From the NCBI RefSeq assembly GCF_002220365.1, contig NZ_MTHB01000209.1, positions 1-64,000 of the forward strand: DNA of 64,000 bases. The letters are read 5' to 3'. A model generated the notes under the pieces. It did not search any database, was not told the origin of the DNA, and saw only the letters and a list, made by a program, of their open reading frames with translations. How positions within the stretch are numbered: the first letter of the stretch is position 1; each line of letters begins with the position of its first letter. Both the position numbers and the translations under genes were made by a program. The DNA comes from Caballeronia sordidicola. Its GTDB lineage: Bacteria; Pseudomonadota; Gammaproteobacteria; Burkholderiales; Burkholderiaceae. Positions 1 to 9,234 of this stretch are shown in pieces.

Positions 1-65
1 CGCTTTGCTGTGACGCTTTGCTGTGACGCTTTGCTGTGACGCTTTGCTGTGACGCTTTGCTGTGA
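1..65. repeat. 13-bp tandem repeat, five perfect copies, open at the left edge
   Basis: Five head-to-tail copies of CGCTTTGCTGTGA occupy the first 65 bases with no mismatch. The array starts at base 1, so it probably continues outside the window and the true copy number is unknown. The unit is not a multiple of three and no gene is seen across it. It lies upstream of a resolvase-like gene. The copies have no spacers, so this is not a CRISPR array. Confidence 0.95.
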
Positions 66-341
66 GTCTCGCGGACGAGTCACCCCGACGCTCCCCCACC
101 CGCGCGAGGAGTCGTCACCGGGAATTGCGCAACACCCGGCTCGATCCCGCGAAACCGGGTGAGCGGTTTGCCGCACGACGCGAGGCGCTGCAAAGCCGGC
201 TTACTCAAGTCGCGATGCAGTATTGAGGCCGCGCGACGCGCATCCTCCGGCAGTTTGCTAACATGGACCAAGCCGCGGCCGCCGGTAGCGCCTCTGTGGC
301 GCTGCCGGCGGCCCGTGCAAGGCATTATCGGAGCGCGCCTC

Positions 342-956
342 GTGACCCTCATCGTGTACATCAATACCGCCGGCAATCAGGACGGGCGCGACACCGACCT
401 GTTCCAGATCGACGCGGCCGGCTTCCTGGTCGACATGGGTTGCGTGCTGGTCGATCACTGCAGCCATGCCGTAAACGCAGCGTCGCGCCCGGCCCTCCAG
501 CGAGCCATCCGCCGCATCAAACCCGGCGACACACTGGTGGTCGCGCATCTCGGATACCTGGGAAGCAGCATCAGCGACGCAGTATCGACACTCGCCACGC
601 TTGCGGCCAAAGGGGCGCACGCCATCAGCCTCGACGTAGGCAAAGCCGATCTTTGCGCGAGCGGCGAAGGCTCGCCAATCCGCATGCTCCAGCTTGCCGC
701 CGAACTGGAGCGCGATGCCAAACGCGCCCGCGCGCTCGACGCAGCCGCGATTGCCAAGAAGGACGGCGCGCATCAGGGACGTCCTGCCTCCTTGTCCGAC
801 TCACAGCGGCAACAAGCGCTGAGCGCGCTTGCCGCAGGCAGCACCGTGACGGCAATCGCACGCGTGCTCAGCACGTCGCGGCAGACGATCATTCGCCTGC
901 GCGACGCGGCAACGCGCGATTCCGCTGCGATGCAATCACCGCCAATGGAGCACTAA
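342..956 (+). CDS. resolvase-fold recombinase-like protein lacking catalytic residues
   Basis: A 204-residue product laid out like a small serine recombinase: N-terminal resolvase fold (about 1-130) and C-terminal helix-turn-helix (about 150-195; GRPASLSDSQ onwards, then TVTAIARVLSTSRQTIIRL). The GTG start at 342 is chosen because GGAG lies at 330-333 and the fold begins directly after it; an open frame runs upstream to 159 without homology. In active resolvases the N-terminus reads Y-x-R-V-S-T and a later motif reads LDRLGRS. Here these read YINTAGNQ and LGYLGSS, so the nucleophilic serine and both arginines of the second motif are missing. DNA binding looks intact, so a binding-only role is possible (inference). 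Confidence 0.75.
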   Translation: MTLIVYINTAGNQDGRDTDLFQIDAAGFLVDMGCVLVDHCSHAVNAASRPALQRAIRRIKPGDTLVVAHLGYLGSSISDAVSTLATLAAKGAHAISLDVGKADLCASGEGSPIRMLQLAAELERDAKRARALDAAAIAKKDGAHQGRPASLSDSQRQQALSALAAGSTVTAIARVLSTSRQTIIRLRDAATRDSAAMQSPPMEH

Positions 957-1136
957 GCCGCAGGAGCGGAAAGGCTTCAAGAAGGCGTCAGCGGTCAAGA
1001 CTGTCGTCAGGACCACCGTCGAAGCGGCTATTCGAGCGCGGCTCCGGTCGCCTCGGAGCAACGGGCTTTGCCGGAAGGGCATTGGTGCCAGTCGTGAGGC
1101 GCGCGAGGATGACGCTACCGCTATACACTTGCATCC

Positions 1137-1454
1137 ATGCCTATAGAACATCCCGCTGACAAGCCACACAAAAGCAGCGCACCATTTGCACGCGAGCCGG
1201 TGCCTGATCTGCCTCGAAAACTGTCGACCGGGTCCAGCGGTATCGAACCAGCAGTCGCGACCGGATTTTGCGGGCTGATGCTTGATGCCGGTGCCTGGGC
1301 TTTCATGCGTGACAAAAGCGGAGATTTCTTCCCCGCGCTCACGCCCATTTGCATGGTCGCGGGTGCCGTACTTACCGCTGTTAGCGTGGTGTTATTCAGC
1401 CTTGTGTGGCTCAAGCACCGGCGCGCTTCGTCTCGCGCTGATCGCCTGCCATGA
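1137..1454 (+). CDS. small hypothetical protein with a predicted membrane helix
   Basis: A possible 105-residue protein that I do not recognise. The first 40 residues are polar and proline-rich. A hydrophobic stretch at about 68-92 (ICMVAGAVLTAVSVVLFSLV) would form one membrane helix, followed by a basic tail (KHRR) that suggests a cytoplasmic C-terminus; a weaker hydrophobic patch lies at about 42-55. No convincing ribosome binding site precedes the ATG, and the gene stands alone between the resolvase-like gene and a gene-poor stretch. It could be a chance open frame. Confidence 0.35.
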   Translation: MPIEHPADKPHKSSAPFAREPVPDLPRKLSTGSSGIEPAVATGFCGLMLDAGAWAFMRDKSGDFFPALTPICMVAGAVLTAVSVVLFSLVWLKHRRASSRADRLP

Positions 1455-2226
1455 CGAGAGCGCGATCGCCGTAGTTGATCTCGAATCGGCTGAGGTTTTG
1501 CGCTCCCTGCCGATCTGGACTTGAAAGTCGAAAGCTGATCTGCGTGACCGGGCGACCAGCGCCCAGTTCCGGACCCTGAACCAAACCGAGTCGCCCTGAA
1601 TACCTGGTGAATGCCTAACGCTTCACAAGTGAAAGTTGTATTAAGCGACCTGCGCAGTAAACGATGGTAATAAAAAAATCCATGCGCTCGTCGCCCTCAC
1701 TCCACAAGGCTGCGCAGACGCCGGCCAAAAGCAGCGAACCATTATTAGTTATGGTGCAGGCGCTTATTCGCTGCGTTTAATCCGCTGCCAAAAACGGACC
1801 GGACAGCTTCAATCGCCCTTCCGATGGTGCGCGTGGGCGCTGCAGCTTTGTTTTCCTTTGTGTACATTGCCGCATTGTCTGCTTGCATACAAAATTGAGC
1901 GAGCTTGGCGATGTCTTGATTTCAAATTACCTTAATAGTGATGATTTCGAAATCGATTCGAAAGAACTCAGCGGTTTCTGCTTGGAGCAGCCGTGTGAGC
2001 GCCAGCCGGATCAGATACTCGATGAAGTGAGTGACCAGACCGTCGTCAGCCCAGAACCCAAGAACATGTGGAGCATTTTTCAACAATCCGTCTTGTGTGA
2101 GGACGGAAGTGGTCCTACCCGGCGCATTGCGCGGGCCATGCGGACGACTGCGGCCGAACCTCGCCGACTGTTGCCGCTGGCAGCATCAAGGCGCCGTTCA
2201 GTTCAACCCCAAGTCTTGGAACTCTC
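1455..2226. other. gene-poor stretch upstream of the RND efflux operon
   Basis: About 770 bases without a gene I can support. The middle part (roughly 1620-2000) is clearly richer in A and T than the surroundings, with runs such as TAATAAAAAAATC near 1670. An open frame from a TTG at 1883 to 2239 runs through it, but its composition changes around 2090, it has no ribosome binding site and it overlaps the efflux start. The stretch may hold the operon promoter and perhaps eroded genes. I see no clear promoter boxes, operator or terminator. Confidence 0.5.
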
Positions 2227-5200
2227 ATGCTCGGCCTAGTACGTATCGCTCTCCGACGGCCATACACTTTTGTCGTCCTGGCGATCCTCATTTTGATCAT
2301 CGGGCCGCTTTCCGCGATCAGAACACCGACCGATATCTTTCCCGATATCCGCATTCCCGTGATCAGTGTCGTATGGCAATACACGGGCTTGCCGCCGGAC
2401 CAAATGGTCGGACGAATCACGTCGCCGTTCGAGCGCTCGCTGACCACGACCGTCAACGACATCCAGCACATTGAAGCTGAATCGGTAAACGGCTTCGGCA
2501 TCATCAAGATCTTCTTTCAGCCGGGCGTGAACATCAGTAACGCGAACGCGCAAGTGACCGCCGTTGCACAGACGCAATTGCGTCAATTGCCGCCGGGCAC
2601 CACGCCGCCGCTGATCCTGAACTACAACGCGTCAACCGTGCCAATCATCCAGCTCGCGCTGTCGGGTAAAGGTCTCTCCGAACAAAACCTGGGTGACCTT
2701 GGGCTGAACCAGTTGCGTCCGGCGCTGGTGACTGTGGCCGGTGCGTCGATCCCCTATCCGTTCGGTGGCAAGTCTCGTCAGATACAGATCGACATCAACC
2801 CCACGGCCTTGCAAGCGCGCGGCCTGTCGGCACAAGACGTCGCCAATGCACTCGCTGCCCAGAACCTGCTGACGCCGATCGGTACGGAAAAGATCGGCGA
2901 TCACGAATACACGCTGCAGTTGAACAATGCGCCTTACGCGCTCAAAGCGCTCGGCGACCTGCCGATCAAGGCGGTGAACGGCACTACGGTTTATATCCAC
3001 GATGTCGCCAATGTCCGCGACGGCAGTCCGCCGCAAACGAATATCGTGCATGTGGACGGCAAGCGTTCGGTACTGATGTCGGTGCTGAAGAACGGCTCGG
3101 TGTCCACGCTCGGCATCATCGCCGGCATCAAGCAGCACGTGCTAGACGCCAAGGCTTCGTTGCCCGACGCACTGCAAATTGCGCCGATCGGTGACCAGTC
3201 GCTATTCGTGCGCGCGGCCATCAGCGGCGTGGCCCGTGAAGGCGTGATAGCGGCCGCGCTGACCAGCCTCATGATCCTGTTGTTCCTCGGCAGCTGGCGT
3301 TCGACCGTCATCATTGCGACCTCGATTCCGCTCGCCATTCTCAGTTCGATCGTGACCTTGTCGGCGCTCGGCGAGACACTCAACATCATGACGCTTGGCG
3401 GCCTCGCGCTCGCGGTGGGGATCCTCGTTGATGATGCAACCGTCACCATCGAAAATATCAACTGGCATCTCGAGCAAGGCAAGCAGGTAGAAGAGGCTAT
3501 CCTCGACGGCGCCGCGCAGATCGTCACGCCGGCGTTCGTGGCGCTGTTATGTATTTGCATTGTGTTCGTGCCGATGTTCTTCCTCGAGGGCGTCGCACGT
3601 TTTCTCTTCGTGCCGATGGCCGAAGCCGTGATCTTCGCGATGGTCGCGTCGTTCATCCTGTCGCGAACGCTCGTTCCCACGATGGCGAAGTACCTGCTGC
3701 ATCCGCACAATCTCGATGAGGATGCGCATGAGAAGAAACGCCCCGGCCCACTTGGACGCTTCCAGCAAGGCTTCGAACGGCGCTTCGAAAAAATTCGCAC
3801 CGGCTATCACGGCCTGCTCGAACTGGCGCTGAACCATCGCGCGCCGTTCGTCAGTTGCTTCCTCGGTTTCGTCCTGATCTCGTTCGCGCTGGTGCCGCTG
3901 CTCGGCCGCAACTTTTTCCCGGACGTGGACGCCGGGCAGATCCTGTTGCACGTGCGCGCGCCGGTCGGCGTGCGGGTCGAGAAGACCGCACAGATTTTCG
4001 CGGATGTGGAAGGGTCGATTCGACAGATCATTCCGCCTGCTGAACTCTCCACCATGGTTGACAACATCGGCCTGCCGATCAGCGGTATCAACCTCGCCTA
4101 TAACAACACCGGGACGATCGGCTCGCAGGACGGCGACATCCAGATCGCGTTGAACGAAGATCATCGTCCGACCGCGGAGTACGTGCGGCAGATGCGCGAG
4201 AAGTTGCCGCGTCTTTATCCGGGCGTGACGTTCTCGTTCCCGCCGGCGGACATCATCAGCCAGATCCTGAACTTCGGCTCGCCGGCACCCGTCGACCTGC
4301 AGGTGCGCGGCAACAACCTGAGCGCAAACTTCGCTTACGCGAACCGGCTGCTGCGCGAGATCCGCCAGATCCCCGGCGTAGTCGATGCGCGTATCCAGCA
4401 AGCGCAGAACTCACCAACCTTCAATGTCGACGTCGACCGGACTCGCGCGCAACTGCTCGGCATCAACGAGCGTGACGTCACGAACAGCCTGGTCGTGAAC
4501 CTCGCGGGGTCAAGCCAGGTCGCGCCGACTTTCTGGCTGAACAATGCGAACGGCGTGTCGTACCCGATCGTGATGCAGACGCCGCAATACAACCTGGATT
4601 CGCTTGCCTCGCTGCAGAACTTGCCGATCACGTCGAGCCTGCAGAGCAGCGGACAGATCCTGGGCGGCCTGGCGAGCGTCGCGCGTACGAACACCAACGC
4701 GGTCGTGAGCCAGTACAACATCCAGCCGATGGTCGAGATTTTCGCGACCACGCAGGATCGCGATCTCGGCGCGGTCGCATCCGACATCCAGCGCGTGGTG
4801 CAGAGTAACGCCGGCGCGCTGCCCAAGGGTTCGTCGGTCGCGCTGCTCGGCCAGGTTCAGACCATGAACAGCGCGTTCGCCGGGATGTTGTTCGGTCTGC
4901 TCGGCGCGGTCGTGCTGATCTACCTGATCGTCGTGGTCAACTTCCAGTCGTGGGCCGATCCGTTCGTGATCGTCACGGCGCTGCCGGCGGCGCTCGCCGG
5001 CATCATCTGGATGTTGTTCGCGACTCATACCACGCTGTCCGTGCCCGCGCTGACGGGGGCGATCATGTGCATGGGGGTGGCGACCGCGAACTCCATCCTC
5101 GTGGTCAGCTTCTGCCGCGAGCGCTTGAGCGTTCATGGCGACCCGTTCAAGGCTGCGCTCGAAGCCGGCTTCACCCGTTTCCGCCCCGTCCTCATGACCG

Positions 5201-5418
5201 CTCTCTCGATGATCATCGGCATGGCGCCGATGGCCCTCGCGATGGGCGAAGGCGGCGAACAGAACGCACCGCTTGGCCGCGCCGTGATCGGCGGCCTGAT
5301 TTTCGCTACCACCGCGTCGCTGCTCCTGGTCCCGGTGATCTTCTGCATCATTCACTCGCGCCCTGGCCGCGCGATTGCCCCGACACCCGCTACGGGAGGT
5401 CCTGCTCATGTCGTCTGA
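2227..5418 (+). CDS. RND efflux permease (HAE1-type inner-membrane pump)
   Basis: A 1063-residue proton-driven drug or metabolite pump of the AcrB/MdtC superfamily, full length for the family. Residues about 13-30 form TM1 and TPTDIFPDI opens the first porter domain. The TM4 motif GGLALAVGILVDDATV (391-406) carries the proton-relay pair Asp402/Asp403. In the TM10 motif the lysine essential in AcrB is absent: the sequence reads GVATANSIL where AcrB has SAKNAIL. Large periplasmic porter and docking regions lie at about 31-335 and 560-870. It is the first gene of an operon and its end overlaps the adaptor start by 11 bases. Substrate cannot be told from sequence. Confidence 0.95.
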   Translation: MLGLVRIALRRPYTFVVLAILILIIGPLSAIRTPTDIFPDIRIPVISVVWQYTGLPPDQMVGRITSPFERSLTTTVNDIQHIEAESVNGFGIIKIFFQPGVNISNANAQVTAVAQTQLRQLPPGTTPPLILNYNASTVPIIQLALSGKGLSEQNLGDLGLNQLRPALVTVAGASIPYPFGGKSRQIQIDINPTALQARGLSAQDVANALAAQNLLTPIGTEKIGDHEYTLQLNNAPYALKALGDLPIKAVNGTTVYIHDVANVRDGSPPQTNIVHVDGKRSVLMSVLKNGSVSTLGIIAGIKQHVLDAKASLPDALQIAPIGDQSLFVRAAISGVAREGVIAAALTSLMILLFLGSWRSTVIIATSIPLAILSSIVTLSALGETLNIMTLGGLALAVGILVDDATVTIENINWHLEQGKQVEEAILDGAAQIVTPAFVALLCICIVFVPMFFLEGVARFLFVPMAEAVIFAMVASFILSRTLVPTMAKYLLHPHNLDEDAHEKKRPGPLGRFQQGFERRFEKIRTGYHGLLELALNHRAPFVSCFLGFVLISFALVPLLGRNFFPDVDAGQILLHVRAPVGVRVEKTAQIFADVEGSIRQIIPPAELSTMVDNIGLPISGINLAYNNTGTIGSQDGDIQIALNEDHRPTAEYVRQMREKLPRLYPGVTFSFPPADIISQILNFGSPAPVDLQVRGNNLSANFAYANRLLREIRQIPGVVDARIQQAQNSPTFNVDVDRTRAQLLGINERDVTNSLVVNLAGSSQVAPTFWLNNANGVSYPIVMQTPQYNLDSLASLQNLPITSSLQSSGQILGGLASVARTNTNAVVSQYNIQPMVEIFATTQDRDLGAVASDIQRVVQSNAGALPKGSSVALLGQVQTMNSAFAGMLFGLLGAVVLIYLIVVVNFQSWADPFVIVTALPAALAGIIWMLFATHTTLSVPALTGAIMCMGVATANSILVVSFCRERLSVHGDPFKAALEAGFTRFRPVLMTALSMIIGMAPMALAMGEGGEQNAPLGRAVIGGLIFATTASLLLVPVIFCIIHSRPGRAIAPTPATGGPAHVV

Positions 5419-6607
5419 ACCTGTTGTCAATAACGAACCCGTCACCAACCAACCCGTGCCGCGCCGGCGCCTCGTCATGATCGGCGTGGTGGGTATCGCG
5501 ATTGCGGTGATCGTGGTCGCCGCGGGCGTCACGCTGCGCGCCGTCGATGCCCGCAACCTCAAGACCTGGACCAACGCGCAGGTCGTCCCGACTGTCAACG
5601 TGATCCATCCGGTCAGCGCGGCAAACGGCCCGACGCTCGACCTGCCGTCGCATCTCGAAGCGTATTCGCGTGCGCCGATCTTCGCGCGCGTCAGCGGTTA
5701 CCTGAAGTCGTGGAATGTAGATATCGGCGCACCGGTCAAAGCCGGGCAACTGCTCGCGGTGATCGAGTCGCCGGAGCTCGACCAGCAGTTGCTGCAGGCT
5801 CGTGCGGACCTGGCCAGCGCGCAAGCGAACGCGGCGCTGGCGGGAACGACCGCGAAACGCTGGCAGGCGCTGCTCGGCACCGACTCGGTCGCCCAGCAGG
5901 AAGTCGACGAACGCACCGGCGATTACACCGCCAAGAAAGCGGCCGTAGCGGCGGCGCAGGCCAACGTAGATCGTTTGCTCGCCACCAAGGGCTTCGAGCG
6001 TATCCTGGCACCGTTTGACGGCGTGGTGACCGCACGCGACACGGATGTCGGCGCGCTCATCAACGCGGGTAGCGGCGGCATCGGACAGGAACTGTTCACC
6101 GTCTCCGATGTGAAGCAGTTGCGCGTGTACGTCCAGGTGCCGCAGAGCTACGCTCCCGATGTGCGCAGCGGCACCACGGCGACGCTTTCCGTGCCCGAAT
6201 ATCCGGGGCAGCATTTCGCCGCGCGCGTGATTGCATCGGCGGATTCGGTCAGCGCATCGTCAGGCACGACGCTGGTTCAATTGCTCGTGGATAACGCCGA
6301 TGGCAAGCTCTTGCCCGGTGGTTTTGCCAGCCTGCAATTCAAGCTGCCGGTGCAGCCAAACGCGGTACGGGTGCCCGCCAGCGCACTGGTATTCGATGCT
6401 CGCGGCCTGACGGTCGCCACGCTTGGTGCGAACGGTCAGGTCGTGTTCAAGAAGGTGACGATCAATCGCGATTTTGGCGACTCGGTGGAGATCGGCTCGG
6501 GCCTCGTCGCTACCGACCGCGTGATCGATACGCCGCCTGATGGTCTGGTCGACGGCGATCGGGTGCAAGTCGCCAGCGCCGACAAGAAGGTGGCCGCCAA
6601 TGGCTAG
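5408..6607 (+). CDS. RND efflux periplasmic adaptor (membrane fusion protein)
   Basis: A 399-residue adaptor linking the inner-membrane pump to the outer-membrane channel. The ATG at 5408 is chosen over an in-frame upstream codon (5375) because GGGAGG at 5394-5399 precedes it. An N-terminal membrane anchor spans about 21-42. A biotinyl-lipoyl-like segment begins at about 85 (IFARVSGYLKSW), interrupted by an alpha-helical hairpin (about 120-195, alanine-rich) and resuming at ILAPFDGVVTARDTDVGALI. Beta-barrel and membrane-proximal domains follow. It overlaps the pump gene by 11 bases and the outer-membrane factor gene by 8, so translation of the three is probably coupled. Confidence 0.93.
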   Translation: MSSEPVVNNEPVTNQPVPRRRLVMIGVVGIAIAVIVVAAGVTLRAVDARNLKTWTNAQVVPTVNVIHPVSAANGPTLDLPSHLEAYSRAPIFARVSGYLKSWNVDIGAPVKAGQLLAVIESPELDQQLLQARADLASAQANAALAGTTAKRWQALLGTDSVAQQEVDERTGDYTAKKAAVAAAQANVDRLLATKGFERILAPFDGVVTARDTDVGALINAGSGGIGQELFTVSDVKQLRVYVQVPQSYAPDVRSGTTATLSVPEYPGQHFAARVIASADSVSASSGTTLVQLLVDNADGKLLPGGFASLQFKLPVQPNAVRVPASALVFDARGLTVATLGANGQVVFKKVTINRDFGDSVEIGSGLVATDRVIDTPPDGLVDGDRVQVASADKKVAANG

Positions 6608-8084
6608 ACTGGCAACGATGGTTACGCTGCGGGTTCCCGCGCTGCTTGCCGGCACCCTCGCGCTGGCGGCCTGCTCGCTCGCCCCGGACTACAAGGTGCC
6701 GCCAACGCCAGTCGTCGCGCAATATCACACGATCGGGCCGTGGATCAGCGCGCAGCCCGCCGATCAGTTGGATCGCGCCGGCTGGTGGAAGATGTACAAC
6801 GACGCTCAACTCGATGATCTCGAGCAACGCCTGCTCGCGAACAACACGGATCTTGAGGCGGCATTCGCTCACTACAGGCAGGCGCAGGCGTTCGTGGACC
6901 AGGTCTCGGCCGGACTGTTCCCGAAGATCAGTGCGAACGCGGTGCCGCAACGCGACCGGCAGTCGTACAGGCGCCCATTGCGCGTTGGTGGCCCCAACGA
7001 TTACAACTCCGCCACGCTCGGCGGCGAGATCGATTACGACCTCGACCTGTGGGGGCGCGTGCGTGATTCAGTGGTAGCGGGCAAGGACGAAGCTCAGGCA
7101 TCGAAGGCCGATCTTGCGTCGGTGCAACTGAGCCTGCAGGTTCAACTCGCCGATAGCTACATCCGCCTGCGCGGTCTCGATCAGCAGACACAGTTGCTGA
7201 CCGACACCGTCGCGGCATTTGCACGCGCGCTGCAGCTGACGCAAACGCTGCATGGAGGAGGACTTGTTTCCGGGCTCGACGTATCGCGTGCGCAGACGCA
7301 GTTGTCATCGGCGAAATCGCAGCTGTCGCAGAACCTGGCCCAACGCGCGTTGATCGAGCACGCGATCGCCGAACTGGTTGGCGCGTCTGCGTCCGAGTTC
7401 AGTTTGCCGCAGCAAACCGCCGCGGTTACCTTACCCGTGATTCCGGCCGGCTTGCCCTCTACGCTGTTGCAGCGGCGCCCTGACATTGCCGCGGCCGAAC
7501 GCCGCGTGGCCGAAGCCAATGCGAAGATCGGTGTAGCGCGAGCGGCATACTTTCCTTCCATCACACTCAGCGCGCAAGCCGGCTTTCAAAGCGCCGCCTA
7601 TGCGAATTTGATCAGTGCACCGACCTTGTTCTGGGCAATCGGTCCACAGCTCGTGCAATACGTTTTCGATGGCGGCTTGCGCCGCGCACAACTCGATTCG
7701 GCGAAAGCGGCGACCGATGAAGCGGGCGCACGTTATCGAGGGGTGGTGCTGTCGGCGTTCCAGCAAATCGAAGACAATCTTTCGCTGCTGCAGGACCTTG
7801 GCACGGCGCTCGACCAGCAACGCGATGCCAGCAACTCGGCGCAATATTCCGTGGATCTTGCGTTGCACCGGTATCGGCAAGGCGCGGTCGGTTATCTCGA
7901 TGTCGTGCAGGCGCAGACCGCCGCGCTCGACGCTCAACGCGGCGTACTCGATGTCCAGACACGTCAGCTGAGCGCGAACGTACAGTTGATCAAGGCGCTG
8001 GGCGGCGGCTGGTCAAGCGAAGAGCTGGCGAGCACGGCAGCGGCTCCGGCGCTTGTTGCCACGAGTGAGAAACCGAAAGAATAG
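6600..8084 (+). CDS. RND outer-membrane channel lipoprotein (NodT/OprM family)
   Basis: A 494-residue outer-membrane factor completing the tripartite pump. The ATG at 6600 overlaps the adaptor stop (ATGGCTAG) and has AGAAGG about ten bases upstream. A lipoprotein signal ends in the lipobox LAAC, so Cys25 is the likely lipidated residue, followed by SLAPDYKVPPTP as is typical of the family. Two repeated outer-membrane-efflux domains follow, with the conserved EIDYDLDLWGR in the first and a PDIAAAERRVAEANAKIGVARAAYFPS-like segment (split by the usual turn) in the second. The tail after about residue 475 is Ala/Ser-rich. No obvious terminator follows. Confidence 0.94.
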   Translation: MARLATMVTLRVPALLAGTLALAACSLAPDYKVPPTPVVAQYHTIGPWISAQPADQLDRAGWWKMYNDAQLDDLEQRLLANNTDLEAAFAHYRQAQAFVDQVSAGLFPKISANAVPQRDRQSYRRPLRVGGPNDYNSATLGGEIDYDLDLWGRVRDSVVAGKDEAQASKADLASVQLSLQVQLADSYIRLRGLDQQTQLLTDTVAAFARALQLTQTLHGGGLVSGLDVSRAQTQLSSAKSQLSQNLAQRALIEHAIAELVGASASEFSLPQQTAAVTLPVIPAGLPSTLLQRRPDIAAAERRVAEANAKIGVARAAYFPSITLSAQAGFQSAAYANLISAPTLFWAIGPQLVQYVFDGGLRRAQLDSAKAATDEAGARYRGVVLSAFQQIEDNLSLLQDLGTALDQQRDASNSAQYSVDLALHRYRQGAVGYLDVVQAQTAALDAQRGVLDVQTRQLSANVQLIKALGGGWSSEELASTAAAPALVATSEKPKE

Positions 8085-8259
8085 TGACACGTCGCCCAGT
8101 GCACCAAGCGGGTCCCCAGCTCTGTCGGGTTGGCGGGCGCAGGTCACTGGCGCGCGAGTGACGCTCTGAAGGCTAACCGCCCGATAGACACCGATGGTTG
8201 ATTGCTCCGAGAAAAAAACGTTACTCTTATTGCTGGATAGCCGGAGTACCGCCGGTAGA

Positions 8260-8424
8260 GAGCACGGATGCGCCGGGTCTCGCGCGAAAGACAACCTCTG
8301 TGACCGCCATGGCGAACTGGCGACAAACGTGCCGTCAATGGAGCGCATTGCGCGCCTGATTCGTGAACTCGATATGGAAGCGGCCACACCGGCCGAGGTC
8401 CGCGACACCTTCGGCTACCGCGGG
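8260..8424 (+). pseudogene. probable C-terminal remnant of a beta-keto acid cleavage enzyme
   Basis: This frame encodes a fragment resembling the C-terminus of the BKACE family (DUF849, 3-keto-5-aminohexanoate cleavage proteins): a degenerate copy of the GGHVRVGLEDN segment, then GELATN, then ERIARLIRELDMEAATPAEV and a GY end. The metal-site and catalytic parts that should come before it are missing, and upstream sequence shows no family match in any frame. The open frame runs on from 8194 to 8565 but the flanks look like noise. Assignment is by eye from family memory. The rest of the 8085-8583 gap shows nothing else I can name. Confidence 0.4.
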
Positions 8425-8583
8425 CGGGTGCCCAGCGGCCCGAGTTCTCGCCGCGTTAAGACAAGCGCCACGCCTTTGTCGCGTCGCCCATCAACCACGG
8501 TCAGCAGCCGACACGGATCGCGCATTGCAGGTAGAAGCGGGCAACCTGAGATTCAAGGCGCCTAAGGACACCCCACAGGTCAG

Positions 8584-9234
8584 TTACTCGTTTTCATCGA
8601 AGTAGTGACCAAACTTGACCTGCTTCGTCTTGATGTAGCGCTCGTTTTCTTCACGCACGGGAATGGCCAGCGCCACCCGTTCGCAGACCGGGATATCGTG
8701 CTTGAGCAACGTGTCGAACTTCGACGGATTGTTGCTCATCAAGCGTACTGAACGCACGTCGAGCGCACGCAGGATAGCCGCGGCCGAATCGTATTCCCGC
8801 GCGTCGTCGGGCAGACCGAGGTGCAGGTTGGCGTCGACGGTATCGTACCCCTGCTCTTGCAGCGCATACGCGCGGATCTTGTTCGCCAGCCCGATGCCGC
8901 GCCCTTCATGACCGCGCAGATACAGCAAGATACCGCGATTTTCAGCCGCGATATAACGCATGGCGAGGTCCAGTTGCTCGCCGCAATCACAGCGATACGA
9001 GCCGAACACATCGCCCGTGACACACTCGGAATGCAACCGGCACAGCACGGATTCGCCATGGCTGACGTCGCCCATGACAAGCGTCAAATGCTCGGCGCCC
9101 GTGCTCGTCACGCGATACACATGCGACTCAAACACGCCGTAACGCGTGGGAATCGTGGCCTTCGCCACGAGTTCGACGCATTCTTCGTGGGCTGCTACGG
9201 CAGTGGCTGCCGGTGAATCAGAAACGTTTTTCAT
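8584..9234 (-). CDS. ribA: GTP cyclohydrolase II
   Basis: A 216-residue enzyme that opens GTP to 2,5-diamino-6-ribosylamino-4(3H)-pyrimidinone 5'-phosphate, formate and pyrophosphate, the first committed step of riboflavin synthesis, in the cytoplasm. The zinc site is visible as Cys71-x10-Cys82-x-Cys84 (HSECVTGDVFGSYRCDCG). The GTP-binding and catalytic motif RGHEGRGIGL lies at 107-116 and the C-terminal motif LMSNNPSKFDTL is conserved. Length matches stand-alone RibA, with no fused RibB domain. It is a single gene here, facing away from dppA; other rib genes are not in the window. Confidence 0.96.
   Translation of the reverse strand: MKNVSDSPAATAVAAHEECVELVAKATIPTRYGVFESHVYRVTSTGAEHLTLVMGDVSHGESVLCRLHSECVTGDVFGSYRCDCGEQLDLAMRYIAAENRGILLYLRGHEGRGIGLANKIRAYALQEQGYDTVDANLHLGLPDDAREYDSAAAILRALDVRSVRLMSNNPSKFDTLLKHDIPVCERVALAIPVREENERYIKTKQVKFGHYFDENE

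Noticed and set aside
1..65. CRISPR array
   Set aside because: Units are only 13 bases and directly adjacent without spacers; no cas genes are in the window.
1883..2239. Possible 118-residue gene before the RND operon
   Set aside because: TTG start without ribosome binding site, composition change near 2090 and overlap with the efflux start; at most an eroded gene.
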